A DNA stretch of 64,000 nt from Actinomycetales bacterium (lineage in GTDB: Bacteria; Actinomycetota; Actinomycetes; Actinomycetales; Cellulomonadaceae). The notes beneath the pieces were generated by a model, which worked only from the letters and a program-made list of their open reading frames with translations, was not told the origin of the DNA and searched no databases. Both the position numbers and the translations under genes were made by a program. Positions 9,087 to 23,260 of the stretch are shown one piece after another (within the stretch, counting starts at the first letter, position 1; each line of letters opens with the position of its first letter). The DNA is taken from positions 216,230 to 280,229 of the forward strand of contig JAHLLI010000004.1 of the NCBI GenBank assembly GCA_020444245.1, in the 5' to 3' direction.

Positions 9087-9098
9087 TACCGTGGTGCC
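9087..9098 (+). promoter_or_regulatory. leaderless -10 box of uvrB
   Basis: TACCGT (9087-9092) ends 6 nt before the ATG at 9099, and no ribosome site is visible. The message should be leaderless. I found no LexA-like box upstream, unlike uvrA. Confidence 0.6.
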
Positions 9099-11198
9099 AT
9101 GCGTCCCGTGACCGACCTGCAGCGTCAGGCCAGGCCCTTCGAGGTCATCTCGGAGTACACCCCGTCGGGTGACCAGCCCACGGCCATCGAGGATCTCGCG
9201 ACACGCATCCAGGCGGGGGAGAAGGACGTCGTGCTGCTCGGCGCCACGGGCACCGGCAAGTCGGCGACGACGGCCTGGCTCGTCGAGCGGCTGCAGCGGC
9301 CGACGCTGGTGATGGCGCCCAACAAGACCCTCGCGGCGCAGCTGGCCACGGAGTTCCGCGAGCTCCTGCCGAACAACGCGGTGGAGTACTTCGTCTCGTA
9401 CTACGACTACTACCAGCCCGAGGCGTACATCGCGCAGACGGACACCTACATCGAGAAGGACTCGTCGATCAACGACGAGGTCGAGCGCCTGCGGCACTCG
9501 GCGACGACGTCCTTGCTCACGCGGCGCGACGTGATCGTGGTCGCCTCGGTGTCCTGCATCTACGGCCTGGGGACCCCGCAGGAGTACGTGGACCGGATGG
9601 TGCGGCTCGAGGTCGGGCAGCACATCGAACGCGACCAGCTGCTGCGTCGATTCGTGGCGATGCAGTACACCCGCAACGACATGGCGTTCACCCGGGGCAC
9701 GTTCCGGGTCCGGGGCGACACCGTGGAGATCATCCCGGTGTACGAGGAGCTGGCGATCCGGGTCGAGTTCTTCGGTGACGAGATCGAGGCGATCACCACG
9801 CTGCACCCGATCACGGGCGACGCGATCCGGTCCGAGCAGGACGTCTTCCTGTTCCCGGCGAGCCACTACGTCGCGGGGCCGGAACGCATGGAGCGGGCGA
9901 TCTCCTCGATCGAGGCCGAGCTCGCCGAGCGACTCGAGACCCTGGAACGGCAGAACAAGCTGCTCGAGGCACAGCGGCTGCGCATGCGCACCACCTACGA
10001 CATCGAGATGATGCGGCAGGTCGGCAGCTGCTCGGGTATCGAGAACTACTCGCGGCACATCGACGGCCGCGGTCCCGGCACGCCGCCGAACACCCTGCTG
10101 GACTACTTCCCCGAAGACTTCCTGCTCGTCATCGACGAGTCCCACGTGACCGTGCCGCAGATCGGCGCGATGTACGAGGGCGACATGTCGCGCAAGCGTG
10201 CGCTGGTGGACCACGGGTTCCGGCTGCCCAGCGCGATGGACAACCGGCCGCTGCGCTGGGAGGAGTTCGTCGAGCGGATCGGCCAGACGGTGTACCTGTC
10301 GGCGACGCCCGGCCCGTACGAGCTCGCCCAGTCCGACGGCGTGGTGGAGCAGATCATCCGGCCCACCGGCCTGGTCGACCCGAAGGTGGTCGTCAAGCCG
10401 ACCACCGGCCAGATCGACGACCTGCTGGAGCAGATCCGGCAGCGGGTCGAGCGCGATGAGCGCGTGCTGGTCACCACGCTGACGAAGAAGATGTCCGAGG
10501 ACCTGACCGACTACCTCCTCGAGCGGGGGATCCGGGTGCAGTACCTGCACTCGGAGGTCGACACCCTGCGCCGGGTGGAGCTCCTGCGCGAGCTGCGCCA
10601 GGGCCACGTGGACGTGCTGGTGGGCATCAACCTGCTGCGCGAGGGCCTGGACCTGCCCGAGGTGTCGCTGGTGAGCATCCTGGACGCGGACAAGGAGGGC
10701 TTCCTGCGCTCGGGAACCTCGCTGATCCAGACCATCGGCCGCGCGGCGCGCAACGTGTCCGGCGAGGTGCACATGTACGCCGACCAGATCACCCCGGCGA
10801 TGGCCGCGGCGATCGACGAGACCGAGCGCCGTAGGGCGAAGCAGGTCGCGTACAACGAGGCGAACGGGATCGACCCGACGCCGCTGCGCAAGCGGATCAG
10901 CGACGTGACGGACATGCTCGCCCGGGAGGACGTCGACACCGCCGAGCTGCTCGCCGGCGGGTACCGCAAGACGCCGCGCGCGGGTCGAGCGCCCACGCCG
11001 CAGCGGGTCGGCGAACGACCTGCCCGCGCCGAGGTGGCCGAGCTCCCCGCGACCGAGCTGGCCGACCTCATCCAGGAGCTGAGCGACCAGATGCACGCCG
11101 CAGCGGCGGAGCTGCAGTTCGAGCTCGCGGCGCGGCTGCGTGACGAGATCGCGGGCCTGAAGAAGGAGCTGCGCCAGATGCGCGCAGCGACGGGGTGA
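9099..11198 (+). CDS. uvrB: excinuclease ABC subunit B
   Basis: A 699-residue damage-verification helicase of nucleotide excision repair. The Walker A motif is GATGTGKS (48-55). The damage-probing beta-hairpin region is [10 protein letters not shown], the DEAD-like box is IDESH, and the SF2 C-terminal domain carries [13 protein letters not shown] and QTIGRAARN. The C-terminal UVR motif that docks UvrC is at the very end ([13 protein letters not shown]). UvrA loads it and UvrC incises beside it; all three genes lie within 10 kb. Confidence 0.97.
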   Translation: MRPVTDLQRQARPFEVISEYTPSGDQPTAIEDLATRIQAGEKDVVLLGATGTGKSATTAWLVERLQRPTLVMAPNKTLAAQLATEFRELLPNNAVEYFVSYYDYYQPEAYIAQTDTYIEKDSSINDEVERLRHSATTSLLTRRDVIVVASVSCIYGLGTPQEYVDRMVRLEVGQHIERDQLLRRFVAMQYTRNDMAFTRGTFRVRGDTVEIIPVYEELAIRVEFFGDEIEAITTLHPITGDAIRSEQDVFLFPASHYVAGPERMERAISSIEAELAERLETLERQNKLLEAQRLRMRTTYDIEMMRQVGSCSGIENYSRHIDGRGPGTPPNTLLDYFPEDFLLVIDESHVTVPQIGAMYEGDMSRKRALVDHGFRLPSAMDNRPLRWEEFVERIGQTVYLSATPGPYELAQSDGVVEQIIRPTGLVDPKVVVKPTTGQIDDLLEQIRQRVERDERVLVTTLTKKMSEDLTDYLLERGIRVQYLHSEVDTLRRVELLRELRQGHVDVLVGINLLREGLDLPEVSLVSILDADKEGFLRSGTSLIQTIGRAARNVSGEVHMYADQITPAMAAAIDETERRRAKQVAYNEANGIDPTPLRKRISDVTDMLAREDVDTAELLAGGYRKTPRAGRAPTPQRVGERPARAEVAELPATELADLIQELSDQMHAAAAELQFELAARLRDEIAGLKKELRQMRAATG

Positions 11199-11209
11199 CG
11201 AGGGAGACC

Positions 11210-11650
11210 ATGGACCGGACGATGACCCTGACGTTCGACGCTGCGGACCCGCGGGCGCTCGGCCAGTTCTGGATGGCGGCGCTCGGCTACGTCGAGGAGC
11301 CCCCGCCCGAGCCGCACGAGGACTGGCCATCGGCGCTGCGGGCGTGGGGGCTGCCCGAGGAGCGCTGGAACGACGCCTACGCGATCGTCGACCCCGACGG
11401 CGTCGGCCCCCGCGTGTTCATCCAGAAGGTGCCCGAGTCGAAGACCGCGAAGAACAGGCTCCACCTGGACGTGGGGGTGCCCGGCGCCAAGGGTCGCACC
11501 CCACGACCGGGCCCCGACGCGGTGCGGGCGAATGCGCAGCGGCTCGTCGGCCTCGGGGCGCGCCAGGTCACCGAGTTCGACGACCCCGCGACCGGCAGCT
11601 TCTGGATCGTGATGGCCGACCCTGAGGGCAACGAGTTCTGCTGCGTGTGA
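11210..11650 (+). CDS. VOC/glyoxalase-like domain protein
   Basis: A 146-residue protein with the vicinal-oxygen-chelate pattern. It begins TFDAADPRALGQFW, continues with a central RLHLDVGV strand, and ends ADPEGNEFC, as in the Glyoxalase_6 group. I chose ATG 11210 because AGGGAG sits 5 nt upstream. It begins 11 nt after uvrB and is probably cotranscribed. Metal binding and substrate cannot be assigned; many members are orphan resistance or detoxification proteins. Confidence 0.8.
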   Translation: MDRTMTLTFDAADPRALGQFWMAALGYVEEPPPEPHEDWPSALRAWGLPEERWNDAYAIVDPDGVGPRVFIQKVPESKTAKNRLHLDVGVPGAKGRTPRPGPDAVRANAQRLVGLGARQVTEFDDPATGSFWIVMADPEGNEFCCV

Positions 11651-11660
11651 GGGGCTGGGC

Positions 11661-12062
11661 TCAGATCGCGCCGATGTGCGACGCCACGGCGGTGTGCAGG
11701 GCGGCCATGGCCTCGTCGGCGGCCTTCTGCACGGCCGGGTCCGGGTCGTGCGGCGTGTGCAGCAGGAGGCGGACGTGGGTGCCGTCGGGGTGGCCTCGCA
11801 TCAGGATGCTGCCGTGGTACCCGCTGCCGTCCTCGGCTTCCCAGTCGACCCGGCGGTGCAGGGCGTCCACCCGCCAGTGCGACTCTCCCGCCACCGTGCT
11901 GCCGTCCGGCAGGTGGGCTGCGGCATGCACCTCGCCCGGCGCCGTGGTGTGCACGTCGCCGATGAACGCGGCGTAGTCGGGGAGGTGCTCGACCTTGCTC
12001 AGGTAGTCGAACACCACGTCGACGCGCGTCGCGAGCTGGGTGCTGCTGTGGTAGTCAGCCAT
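11661..12062 (-). CDS. SRPBCC (START-like) family protein
   Basis: A 133-residue protein with the polyketide-cyclase/START pattern: a VFDYLSKVEHLPDYAAFI helix, then alternating strands and a long C-terminal helix (VQKAADEAMAALHTAVASHI). The fold forms a hydrophobic ligand cavity; the ligand is unknown. It converges on the VOC gene with a 10-bp gap and diverges from terC. Confidence 0.7.
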   Translation of the reverse strand: MADYHSSTQLATRVDVVFDYLSKVEHLPDYAAFIGDVHTTAPGEVHAAAHLPDGSTVAGESHWRVDALHRRVDWEAEDGSGYHGSILMRGHPDGTHVRLLLHTPHDPDPAVQKAADEAMAALHTAVASHIGAI

Positions 12063-12171
12063 GATCCCTCCTCGCAGGTGGTCTCCCCGCCAGTGTCGGC
12101 CCGTAGCGGGCGGTGCGCGCGGCGGCGCGGGTCGGACGACCCGACGGGGCCCCGTGGTGGTCGCCTATGCT

Positions 12172-12285
12172 GCGGCCACGGAGGGGAGTACTCCCGACGC
12201 GGCGGTGCCGTCATCACGGATGACCAGGTCGTCCCGGTGCCGCCGGTCCCCACGGGGACGGAGGAGACCTCTGGTACGTGTCCGC
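12172..12285 (+). ncRNA. yybP-ykoY-type manganese riboswitch upstream of terC
   Basis: The leader of terC carries both conserved blocks of the yybP-ykoY aptamer: GAGGGGAGTA at 12181-12190 and ACGGAGGAGACCTCTG at about 12258-12273. The closing helix P1 can form from 12172-12179 with 12278-12285 (7 of 8 pairs). A -10 box, TATGCT (12166-12171), lies immediately 5'. The class binds Mn2+ and commonly controls TerC-family exporters. The fold and ends are judged by eye. Confidence 0.7.
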
Positions 12286-12319
12286 GCCGTGGAGGCGCCC
12301 CGATGTGCCGGAGGCCCGT

Positions 12320-13345
12320 GTGAACGTTCCCCTGTGGGTGTGGGGTGCGACCGTCCTCGGGGTCCTGCTGCTGGTCGCGATGGACTTCTTCATCCACCTG
12401 CGCACCCCGCACGTGCCGCGGTTCCGGGAGTCCGCGCTGTGGTCGGCCGGGTACGTCGCGCTGGCGCTCGTCTTCGGCCTCGGGATGCTGCTGGTCGCCG
12501 GGCCGGACCGCGGCACCGAGTTCTTCGCGGGATACCTGACCGAGTGGTCGCTCAGCGTGGACAACCTGTTCGTGTTCCTGCTGATCCTCGGCCGTTTCTC
12601 CGTGCCGCCGCAGTACCAGCAGAAGGTCCTGCTGGTCGGGATCGCGATCGCGCTCGTCCTGCGCGGTGGCTTCATCGCGGTCGGCGCTGTGGTGATCGCG
12701 AACTTCAGCTGGGTGTTCTACCTGTTCGGCGCGTTCCTGGTGTACGCCGCGATCCAGCTCGCGCGCGAGGACCACGACAGCGCCGAGACCACCGAGTTCC
12801 ACGAGAACCTCATGCTGCGGATGGTCCGGCGCGTGGTGCCGTCCACCACCCGGTACCACGGTGACCGGCTCACCGTCGTCGAGCACGGCCGGCGGCTGAT
12901 CACGCCGATGCTGGTCGTCATGGTCGCGATCGGGACCACTGACGTGCTGTTCGCGCTCGACTCGATCCCCGCGATCTTCGGGCTGACCAAGGAGCCCTAC
13001 ATCGTCTTCACGGCGAACGCCTTCGCCCTCCTGGGCCTGCGGCAGCTGTTCTTCCTCCTCGGCGGGCTGCTGGAGCGGTTGGTGTACCTGTCCGAGGGGC
13101 TGGCCGTGGTGCTCGGCTTCATCGGCGTCAAGCTCGTCCTCGAGGCCCTGCACACCAACGAGCTGCCCTTCATCAACGGCGGCCGGCCGGTGGCGTGGGC
13201 ACCGGAGATCCCGACGCTCGCCTCCCTCGGCGTGATCGTGGCGGTCCTCGGCATCGCCGCGGCGGCGAGCCTGGTGCGTACCCGGCGGGACGCCGACGAC
13301 GCGCGCCTCGCAGGCGTCGACACTGACGACGACCCGCAGCCCTGA
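12320..13345 (+). CDS. TerC-family integral membrane protein (probable manganese exporter)
   Basis: A 341-residue protein with seven to nine membrane segments. Signature blocks are [31 protein letters not shown] and [16 protein letters not shown], whose acidic residues inside membrane helices are the metal-binding sites of the family. I chose GTG 12320 because GGAGG sits about 6 nt upstream. TerC proteins export Mn2+, in some bacteria to metallate secreted enzymes. The riboswitch-like leader supports manganese control. Alx/TerC is often misnamed as a tellurium resistance protein. Confidence 0.9.
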   Translation: MNVPLWVWGATVLGVLLLVAMDFFIHLRTPHVPRFRESALWSAGYVALALVFGLGMLLVAGPDRGTEFFAGYLTEWSLSVDNLFVFLLILGRFSVPPQYQQKVLLVGIAIALVLRGGFIAVGAVVIANFSWVFYLFGAFLVYAAIQLAREDHDSAETTEFHENLMLRMVRRVVPSTTRYHGDRLTVVEHGRRLITPMLVVMVAIGTTDVLFALDSIPAIFGLTKEPYIVFTANAFALLGLRQLFFLLGGLLERLVYLSEGLAVVLGFIGVKLVLEALHTNELPFINGGRPVAWAPEIPTLASLGVIVAVLGIAAAASLVRTRRDADDARLAGVDTDDDPQP

Positions 13346-13366
13346 ACGGCCCGCCACGCCCGGGGT

Positions 13367-13409
13367 TCGAACAGTTGTACGTGTCGGACGGGACACCTAC
13401 GATGGCCGG
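13367..13409 (+). promoter_or_regulatory. LexA (SOS) box and leaderless -10 of uvrA
   Basis: TCGAAC-AGTT-GTACGT (13367-13382) matches the actinobacterial LexA operator TCGAAC-N4-GTTCGA in 10 of 12 half-site positions. It lies where the -35 should be, because TACGAT (13398-13403) is a good -10 ending 6 nt before the GTG start. LexA bound here would block uvrA, and DNA damage would release it. Confidence 0.7.
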
Positions 13410-16268
<2,859 letters not shown>

Positions 16269-16297
16269 GCCGGCTCTGAGCGGGGGTCGCCGACCCG

Positions 16298-16798
16298 TCA
16301 GTGGATGGCTTCGGCGGGCTCGTCCGTCTCGACGACGTGCCGGGTGGGCTCGCAGCGCACGGGGAAGTTCACCGACTGCTTGATGAAGCAGTACTCGCCG
16401 GCGCGCTCGTGAAGCTCGGCCAGCACGTGGTCGGGCACGTCCTCGCGCAGCGTCACCCGCGGGTGCAGCACGACCTCGGTGAAACGGCCCATCCCGCCCG
16501 ATCGCACCCGCATGGTGCCTGCGGCGTCGTCGTGGTAGCCGGTCACCACCACGCCCGCGTCGGCGGCCAGGTGGAGGAACCAGAGCATGTGGCACTGGGC
16601 GAGTGCTCCGACCAGGAGCTCCTCGGGGTTGTAGCGGCCCGCGTCTCCCCGGAAGGTCGGCTCTGCCGACCCGAGCAGCAGGGGCTTGCCGGGGAACTCG
16701 ACCTCGTGGTCGCGGCTGTAGGAGGCGTAGCCGGCGGTCCCGGTGTGTCCTGCGCCGGTCCAGGTCACTGCGGCGGAGTAGCTGTGCAGGATGCCCAT
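16298..16798 (-). CDS. OsmC-family peroxiredoxin
   Basis: A 166-residue OsmC/Ohr-like thiol peroxidase. The two conserved cysteines are in [13 protein letters not shown] and [10 protein letters not shown], the typical OsmC positions, and [18 protein letters not shown] is the family lead-in. These enzymes reduce organic hydroperoxides. It lies convergently after uvrA and before the divergent uvrC. Confidence 0.9.
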   Translation of the reverse strand: MGILHSYSAAVTWTGAGHTGTAGYASYSRDHEVEFPGKPLLLGSAEPTFRGDAGRYNPEELLVGALAQCHMLWFLHLAADAGVVVTGYHDDAAGTMRVRSGGMGRFTEVVLHPRVTLREDVPDHVLAELHERAGEYCFIKQSVNFPVRCEPTRHVVETDEPAEAIH

Positions 16799-16916
16799 GC
16801 CTCACCGTACCGAGCCGCACGCCCCGCGCGGCAGGGGGCGGTGCGGACCGCTGTCGCCGCCAGGCCCGAGGGGTGGCGGCCGGGCCGCCGGTGCGCGGAT
16901 CGTCGGCGCCGCGGCC

Positions 16917-16928
16917 TACCCTCGCACC
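16917..16928 (+). promoter_or_regulatory. leaderless -10 box of uvrC
   Basis: TACCCT (16917-16922) ends 6 nt before the ATG at 16929 and no ribosome site is visible, the same geometry as uvrA and uvrB. Confidence 0.6.
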
Positions 16929-18926
16929 ATGGCGGACCCGACCACCTACCGGCCTCGTCCCGGGCAGGTCCCCGACTCCCCAGGGGTGTACCGGTTCCGC
17001 GACGAGCACGGCCGGGTCGTCTACGTCGGCAAGGCCAAGTCGTTGCGCTCCCGGCTCGCCTCCTACTTCCAGGACCTGTCCGCGCTGCACCCGCGCACCC
17101 AGCAGATGGTCACCACTGCCGCGTCGGTCGAGTGGACGGTGGTGGGCACCGAGGTCGAGGCCCTGGCCCTGGAGTACTCCTGGATCAAGGAGTTCGACCC
17201 GCGGTTCAACGTCAAGTACCGCGACGACAAGTCCTACCCCTACCTGGCCGTGACGCTGGGCGAGGAGTTCCCGCGGGTCCAGGTGATGCGCGGTCGCAAG
17301 CGCCCGGGCACCCGCTACTTCGGGCCGTACGGGCACGCCTGGGCGATCCGGGAGACCGTCGACCTGCTGCTGCGCGTGTTCCCGGTGCGCACCTGCTCGG
17401 CCGGGGTGTTCAAGCGTGCCGGTCAGTCGGGCCGCCCGTGCCTGCTCGGCTACATCGACAAGTGCTCCGCGCCGTGCGTCGGACGGATCTCGCCCGAGGA
17501 CCACCACGTCCTGGCCGAGGAGTTCTGCGACTTCATGGCGGGCGACACCCAGCGATTCGTCCGTCGGCTCGAGCGCGAGATGGCCATGGCCGCGCAGAAC
17601 CTGGAGTTCGAGCGGGCCGCCAAGCTCCGCGACGACCTGGCAGCGCTGGCCCGGGCCACCGAGAAGAACGCCGTCGTCCTGGGCGACGGCACCGACGCGG
17701 ACGTCTTCGCCCTCGCCGGGGACGAGCTCGAGGCGGCGGTGCAGGTCTTCCACGTCCGGGACGGCCGGATCCGCGGTCAGCGCGGCTGGGTCGTGGAGAA
17801 GGTCGAGGACCTCGACGACGCCGAGCTCGTCGAGCACCTGCTCCAGCAGGTCTACGGCGAGGACGCCCCCGCCCAGGAGCGCGCGTCGCAGGGTGCGAGC
17901 CGCCCCGAGCGGGCCGCGACGGCGACCAGCGCCGTGCCCCGCGAGGTCCTCGTGCCCGTCCTGCCGCCCGACGTCGAGCAGGTCGAGGCATGGCTGCACG
18001 GGCTCCGCGGGTCCAAGGTGCGGGTCCGGGTCCCGCAGCGCGGCGACAAGAAGGACCTCGCGGAGACCGTGCGCCGCAACGCCGAGCAGGCCCTCGTCCT
18101 GCACCGCACCAAGCGCGCCGGGGACCTGACCACCCGCAGCCAGGCGCTCCAGGAGATCACCGAGGCACTCGGCCTGGACTCCGCGCCGCTGCGGATCGAG
18201 TGCTACGACATCTCGACCACGCAGGGCACGCACCAGGTGGGGTCGATGGTCGTCTTCGAGGACGGCCTGCCACGCAAGTCCGAGTACCGGCACTTCGTGG
18301 TGCGCGGCGAGGACGGCACCGGCGCCCGGGACGACACCGAGGCGATGCACGAGGTGCTCACCCGGCGGTTCCGCCGGTACCTGGACGACGTCGCCCAGAA
18401 CGGCTCGCCGGACCTGGGTGACGGCCCGCTGCAGAGCGGCGAGGTGTCCGCCACGGACGGCGCACGGCCCGGCCGGTTCGCGTACCCGCCGCAGCTCGTG
18501 GTCGTGGACGGCGGAGCCCCCCAGGTCGCCGCCGCCGCGCGGGCGCTGGCCGAGCTGGGCGTCGATGACGTGGCGCTGTGCGGGCTGGCCAAGCGCCTGG
18601 AGGAGGTCTGGTTGCCGGGGGAGGAGTACCCGGTGATCCTGCGCCGTGGGTCCCAGGGGCTGTACCTGCTCCAGCGGGTCCGTGACGAGGCCCACCGGTT
18701 CGCGCTCCAGCGTCACCGGACCCGGCGCAGCGCCGGCATGACCGCGTCGGCGCTGGACGGCGTGCCCGGCCTCGGCCCCACCCGGGCGGCGGCCCTCCTG
18801 GACCACTTCGGGTCCGTGGCCAGGCTGCGTCGAGCGACCGCGGAGGACATCTCCGCGGTCAAGGGCATCGGGCCCGCCACGGCCGAGGCGGTGGTCGCGG
18901 CGCTGTCCCGGAGTGGCGCCGGCTGA
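16929..18926 (+). CDS. uvrC: excinuclease ABC subunit C
   Basis: A 665-residue dual-incision nuclease. The N-terminal GIY-YIG domain shows PGVYRFRD and [13 protein letters not shown], and makes the 3' cut. A UVR motif ([13 protein letters not shown]) binds UvrB. The RNase H-like domain for the 5' cut has ECYDIS and VVDGGAPQV, with tandem helix-hairpin-helix motifs at the C-terminus ([13 protein letters not shown] and [13 protein letters not shown]). A Glu/Ala-rich linker at about 310-345 is longer than usual. Confidence 0.97.
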   Translation: MADPTTYRPRPGQVPDSPGVYRFRDEHGRVVYVGKAKSLRSRLASYFQDLSALHPRTQQMVTTAASVEWTVVGTEVEALALEYSWIKEFDPRFNVKYRDDKSYPYLAVTLGEEFPRVQVMRGRKRPGTRYFGPYGHAWAIRETVDLLLRVFPVRTCSAGVFKRAGQSGRPCLLGYIDKCSAPCVGRISPEDHHVLAEEFCDFMAGDTQRFVRRLEREMAMAAQNLEFERAAKLRDDLAALARATEKNAVVLGDGTDADVFALAGDELEAAVQVFHVRDGRIRGQRGWVVEKVEDLDDAELVEHLLQQVYGEDAPAQERASQGASRPERAATATSAVPREVLVPVLPPDVEQVEAWLHGLRGSKVRVRVPQRGDKKDLAETVRRNAEQALVLHRTKRAGDLTTRSQALQEITEALGLDSAPLRIECYDISTTQGTHQVGSMVVFEDGLPRKSEYRHFVVRGEDGTGARDDTEAMHEVLTRRFRRYLDDVAQNGSPDLGDGPLQSGEVSATDGARPGRFAYPPQLVVVDGGAPQVAAAARALAELGVDDVALCGLAKRLEEVWLPGEEYPVILRRGSQGLYLLQRVRDEAHRFALQRHRTRRSAGMTASALDGVPGLGPTRAAALLDHFGSVARLRRATAEDISAVKGIGPATAEAVVAALSRSGAG

Positions 18927-18997
18927 TCGAGGGGCTGCCGGCCCGGCCCGGATGGACTCGCCGGGTCGTCGTGCGCCGCGGCTGGCATGCTGGTGCC

Positions 18998-19933
18998 ATG
19001 GAGGAGCCGCCCCCGACCACCGTGCCCTCGGGCATCCCCGCGCTCGAGGCCTCGACGGCCTCCCCGCGCGCCGAGCTGCCCGAGCTCCTCGTGGTCACCG
19101 GCATGTCCGGCGCGGGGCGTAGCCGGGCTGCCGCTGTGCTCGAGGACCTGGGCTGGTACGTGGTCGACAACCTGCCGGCGCAGCTGCTCGGCCAGCTCGC
19201 CGGCATGCTGTCGTCCGGCCCCGGCGGCGTGCACCGTCTCGCGGCCGTGGTCGACGTGCGCGGCCGGGAGCTGTCCGGTGACCTCGTCGGCGTCCTCGAC
19301 GTGCTGCGCGAGGCCGGCAACGACTTCCGCATCCTGTTCATGGACGCCTCCGACGAGGTGCTGGTGCGCCGTTTCGAGACCGTGCGCCGGCCGCACCCGC
19401 TCCAGGCGGGGCGGCGCATCCTGGACGGCATCGCCGAGGAGCGCGAGATGCTGCGGGGCGTCCGCGACCGGGCCGACGTCGTGATCGACACGACCGAGCT
19501 CAACGTGCACGACCTGGCGCGCGAGGTGACCTTGGCCGTCGCCGGCGGCGAGGACCAGGACATGCGGATCAACGTGCTGTCCTTCGGGTTCAAGTATGGG
19601 CTGCCGCTGGACGCGGACCACGTCGCCGACGTGCGGTTCCTGGCGAACCCGTACTGGATCACCGAGCTGCGCCACCTGACCGGTCGCGACGAGCCGGTCC
19701 GGGACTACGTGCTCGGGCTGCCGGGCGCGCGGATGTTCGTGGAGCGGTACGTCGCGACCCTCGAGCCGGTCATCGCGGGCTACCAGCACGAGGACAAGAG
19801 GTACGCGACCGTCGCGATCGGCTGCACCGGTGGCAAGCACCGGTCCGTCGCGATCGCCGAGGCGGTCGCAGCCGAGCTGCGCAGGCGGGGCTCGCGCGTG
19901 GTGGTGACGCACCGGGACCTCGGGCGTGAGTGA
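18998..19933 (+). CDS. rapZ: RapZ-family nucleotide-binding protein
   Basis: A 311-residue protein with Walker A GMSGAGRS (35-42) and Walker B-like LFMDASDEVLVRR. Its C-terminal domain has SFGFKYGLP and GCTGGKHRSV, the hallmark of the YvcJ/RapZ family. In enterobacteria RapZ controls glucosamine-6-phosphate synthesis through small RNAs; in Gram-positives the role is unsettled. It overlaps yvcK by 8 nt. A weak -10-like CATGCT ends 6 nt before the ATG, so it may also be leaderless. Confidence 0.93.
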   Translation: MEEPPPTTVPSGIPALEASTASPRAELPELLVVTGMSGAGRSRAAAVLEDLGWYVVDNLPAQLLGQLAGMLSSGPGGVHRLAAVVDVRGRELSGDLVGVLDVLREAGNDFRILFMDASDEVLVRRFETVRRPHPLQAGRRILDGIAEEREMLRGVRDRADVVIDTTELNVHDLAREVTLAVAGGEDQDMRINVLSFGFKYGLPLDADHVADVRFLANPYWITELRHLTGRDEPVRDYVLGLPGARMFVERYVATLEPVIAGYQHEDKRYATVAIGCTGGKHRSVAIAEAVAAELRRRGSRVVVTHRDLGRE

Positions 19934-20921
19934 TCGGCCCCGCCACGTGCCCGTCGCGGGCGGACGCGGTCCGGCGGTGGTGGCCTTGGGCGGTGGTCAT
20001 GGGCTCGCTGCGACGTTGTCCGCCCTGCGCCTGATGACGGACCGGCTCACCGCCGTGGTGACCGTGGCCGACGACGGCGGCTCGTCAGGTCGGTTGCGCG
20101 ACGAGCTCGACATCCTGCCCCCGGGCGACCTGCGGATGGCCCTGTCCGCGCTGTGTGACGACTCGGACTGGGGGCGCACCTGGCGGGACGTGCTCCAGCA
20201 CCGCTTCGCGACCCAGGGGCCGCTGGACCGCCACGCGGTGGGGAACCTGCTCATCGCTGCGCTGTGGGAGCTGCTGGGCGACCCCGTCGCCGGGCTGGAC
20301 TGGGTGGGCCGGCTGCTCGGTGCGCGCGGCCGCGTGCTGCCGATGTCCTGCCAGCCGCTGGCCATCGAGGCCGACATCGTGGTCGACGGCGAGCCGCGGA
20401 CCGTGTACGGCCAGAGCGCGGTGGCCGTGACGCCGGGTCGGGTCGAGGCGGTCCGCCTGCTGCCCGACGGCGCGAGCGCGTGCCCCGAGGCCGTCGCGGC
20501 CGTCGACGAGGCGGACTGGGTGGTGCTCGGACCCGGCTCGTGGTTCACCTCGGTGCTCCCGCACGTGCTGGTCCCCGAGCTGTCCGCCGCCCTGCACCGC
20601 ACCGCGGCCCGGCGCTGCGTCACCCTCAACCTGCGTCCGGACGACCCCGCCGCGATGACCAACCTCGAGCACCTGCGCGCGCTCGCCGAGCACGCCCCGG
20701 GCATGCGGGTCGACGTCGTGGTCGCGGACCCCGGCGCCGTGGTGCACCTGGACGAGCTCGCGGAGCAGGCTGCTGCGATGGGTGCTGAGCTGGTCCTGCG
20801 CCAAGTCGGGGTGGGCGACGGCAGTGCCCGTCACGACGCGCTGCGCCTCGCGGCGGCCTTCCGCGACGCCTTCGAGGGGCACTGGGGCGACCTGGGCGGT
20901 GGGCCGGGGATGGCAGGATGA
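19926..20921 (+). CDS. yvcK: gluconeogenesis factor YvcK
   Basis: A 331-residue member of the CofD/YvcK superfamily. It carries [17 protein letters not shown] at the nucleotide-sugar site and [15 protein letters not shown]. YvcK binds UDP-GlcNAc and links cell-wall precursor supply to growth on gluconeogenic carbon. The rapZ-yvcK-whiA order is conserved in Gram-positives. The GTG start lies inside the rapZ end. Confidence 0.93.
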   Translation: MSDRPRHVPVAGGRGPAVVALGGGHGLAATLSALRLMTDRLTAVVTVADDGGSSGRLRDELDILPPGDLRMALSALCDDSDWGRTWRDVLQHRFATQGPLDRHAVGNLLIAALWELLGDPVAGLDWVGRLLGARGRVLPMSCQPLAIEADIVVDGEPRTVYGQSAVAVTPGRVEAVRLLPDGASACPEAVAAVDEADWVVLGPGSWFTSVLPHVLVPELSAALHRTAARRCVTLNLRPDDPAAMTNLEHLRALAEHAPGMRVDVVVADPGAVVHLDELAEQAAAMGAELVLRQVGVGDGSARHDALRLAAAFRDAFEGHWGDLGGGPGMAG

Positions 20922-20926
20922 CCCCC

Positions 20927-21907
20927 ATGGCGTTGACGGCACAGGTGAAGGACGAGCTCGCCCGGTTGCCGGTCGACAAGACCTCGTGGCGCAAGGCGGA
21001 GGTCTCGGCGACCCTGCGCTTCGCCGGAGGTTTGCACATCATCTCGGGTCGGATCGTGATCGAGGCCGAGCTGGACACCGGTATCGCTGCGCGGCGGCTG
21101 CGCCAGTTCGTCTCGGAGGTCTACGGCCACACCAGCGACGTCGTGGTGGTCTCCGGCGGGGGCCTGCGCAAGGGCACCCGGTACGTGGTCCGGGTGGTGC
21201 GCGACGGGGAGTCGCTGGCCCGGCAGACCGGTCTGCTCGACGCGCGCGGGCGCCCGGTCCGTGGTCTGCCCCCGCAGGTGGTCAGCGCCGGGGTGGGGGA
21301 GGCCGAGGCGGCGTGGCGCGGCGCCTTCCTGGCGCACGGCTCGTTGACCGAGCCCGGCCGTTCCGCGGCGCTGGAGATCACGTGCCCCGGACCGGAGGCG
21401 GCGCTGGCCCTGGTCGGAGCGGCGCGCCGGCTGGGCGTGGCCGCCAAGGCCCGTGAGGTCCGCGGCGTGGACCGGGTGGTGATCCGCGACGGCGAGGCGA
21501 TCGGCGCGATGCTCACCAGGCTCGGCGCGCACGACGCGCGTCTGGTCTGGGAGGAGCGCCGGATGCGGCGCGAGGTGCGCGGTACGGCCAACCGCCTGGC
21601 GAACTTCGACGACGCGAACCTGCGGCGCTCGGCCCGTGCCGCGGTGGCCGCGGGCGCGCGCGTGCAGCGGGCCTTCGAGATCCTCGGCGAGGAGGTGCCC
21701 GACCACCTGCGCCAGGCCGGTCGGCTGCGTCTGGAGCACAAGCAGGCGTCCCTGGAGGAGCTCGGCCAGCTCGCCGACCCGCCCCTGACCAAGGACGCGG
21801 TCGCGGGCCGGATCCGCCGCCTGCTGGCCACCGCGGACAAGCGCGCGGCCGAGCTGGGGATCCCCGACACCGAGGCCGGGCTGACCCCGGACATGCTGGA
21901 CGTCTGA
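20927..21907 (+). CDS. whiA: WhiA DNA-binding protein
   Basis: A 326-residue protein with a degenerate LAGLIDADG homing-endonuclease fold followed by a C-terminal helix-turn-helix ([25 protein letters not shown]). WhiA regulates sporulation septation in Streptomyces and cell division or nucleoid functions elsewhere. I chose ATG 20927 (MALTAQVK), the usual family start. ATG 20918, which overlaps the yvcK stop, is an in-frame alternative. Confidence 0.94.
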   Translation: MALTAQVKDELARLPVDKTSWRKAEVSATLRFAGGLHIISGRIVIEAELDTGIAARRLRQFVSEVYGHTSDVVVVSGGGLRKGTRYVVRVVRDGESLARQTGLLDARGRPVRGLPPQVVSAGVGEAEAAWRGAFLAHGSLTEPGRSAALEITCPGPEAALALVGAARRLGVAAKAREVRGVDRVVIRDGEAIGAMLTRLGAHDARLVWEERRMRREVRGTANRLANFDDANLRRSARAAVAAGARVQRAFEILGEEVPDHLRQAGRLRLEHKQASLEELGQLADPPLTKDAVAGRIRRLLATADKRAAELGIPDTEAGLTPDMLDV

Positions 21908-22061
21908 GCCGCTCAGAGCCCATCGTCGCGACCGCTCGCGGGGCCGTCCGGGGAGGGCCGTCGCCCAGCTGTCAGGACGCCGCCCGACTGCTGGACGAAC
22001 GTCCTAGCGGGAATGTGTCCGCCGTGTAACCTGAGTCTCACTGGCACTCTCAGGACGATGA

Positions 22062-23147
<1,086 letters not shown>

Positions 23148-23172
23148 CCGTCCCGAGCACCTGCTCATGACC

Positions 23173-23218
23173 GACGTCCGCGAGCCCGGCGACCTCGTTG
23201 CCCGGGCACGCGGACGTC
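23173..23218. other. 46-nt double-stem hairpin between gap and pgk
   Basis: A perfect 10-bp outer stem (23173-23182 with 23209-23218) encloses a 6-bp inner stem (23184-23189 with 23202-23207). It sits 26 nt past the gap stop. No U-run follows, so partial termination or an RNase-blocking or processing site that sets the gap:pgk ratio are both possible. Confidence 0.6.
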
Positions 23219-23260
23219 GTCGTGTCCGCCCGTGATCCACCCATCCGACCGAGGGACCAG

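Noticed and set aside
7761..11330. Long open frame antisense to uvrB, pcp and coaE
   Set aside because: Same GC-bias artefact; the sense strand encodes three recognised enzymes.
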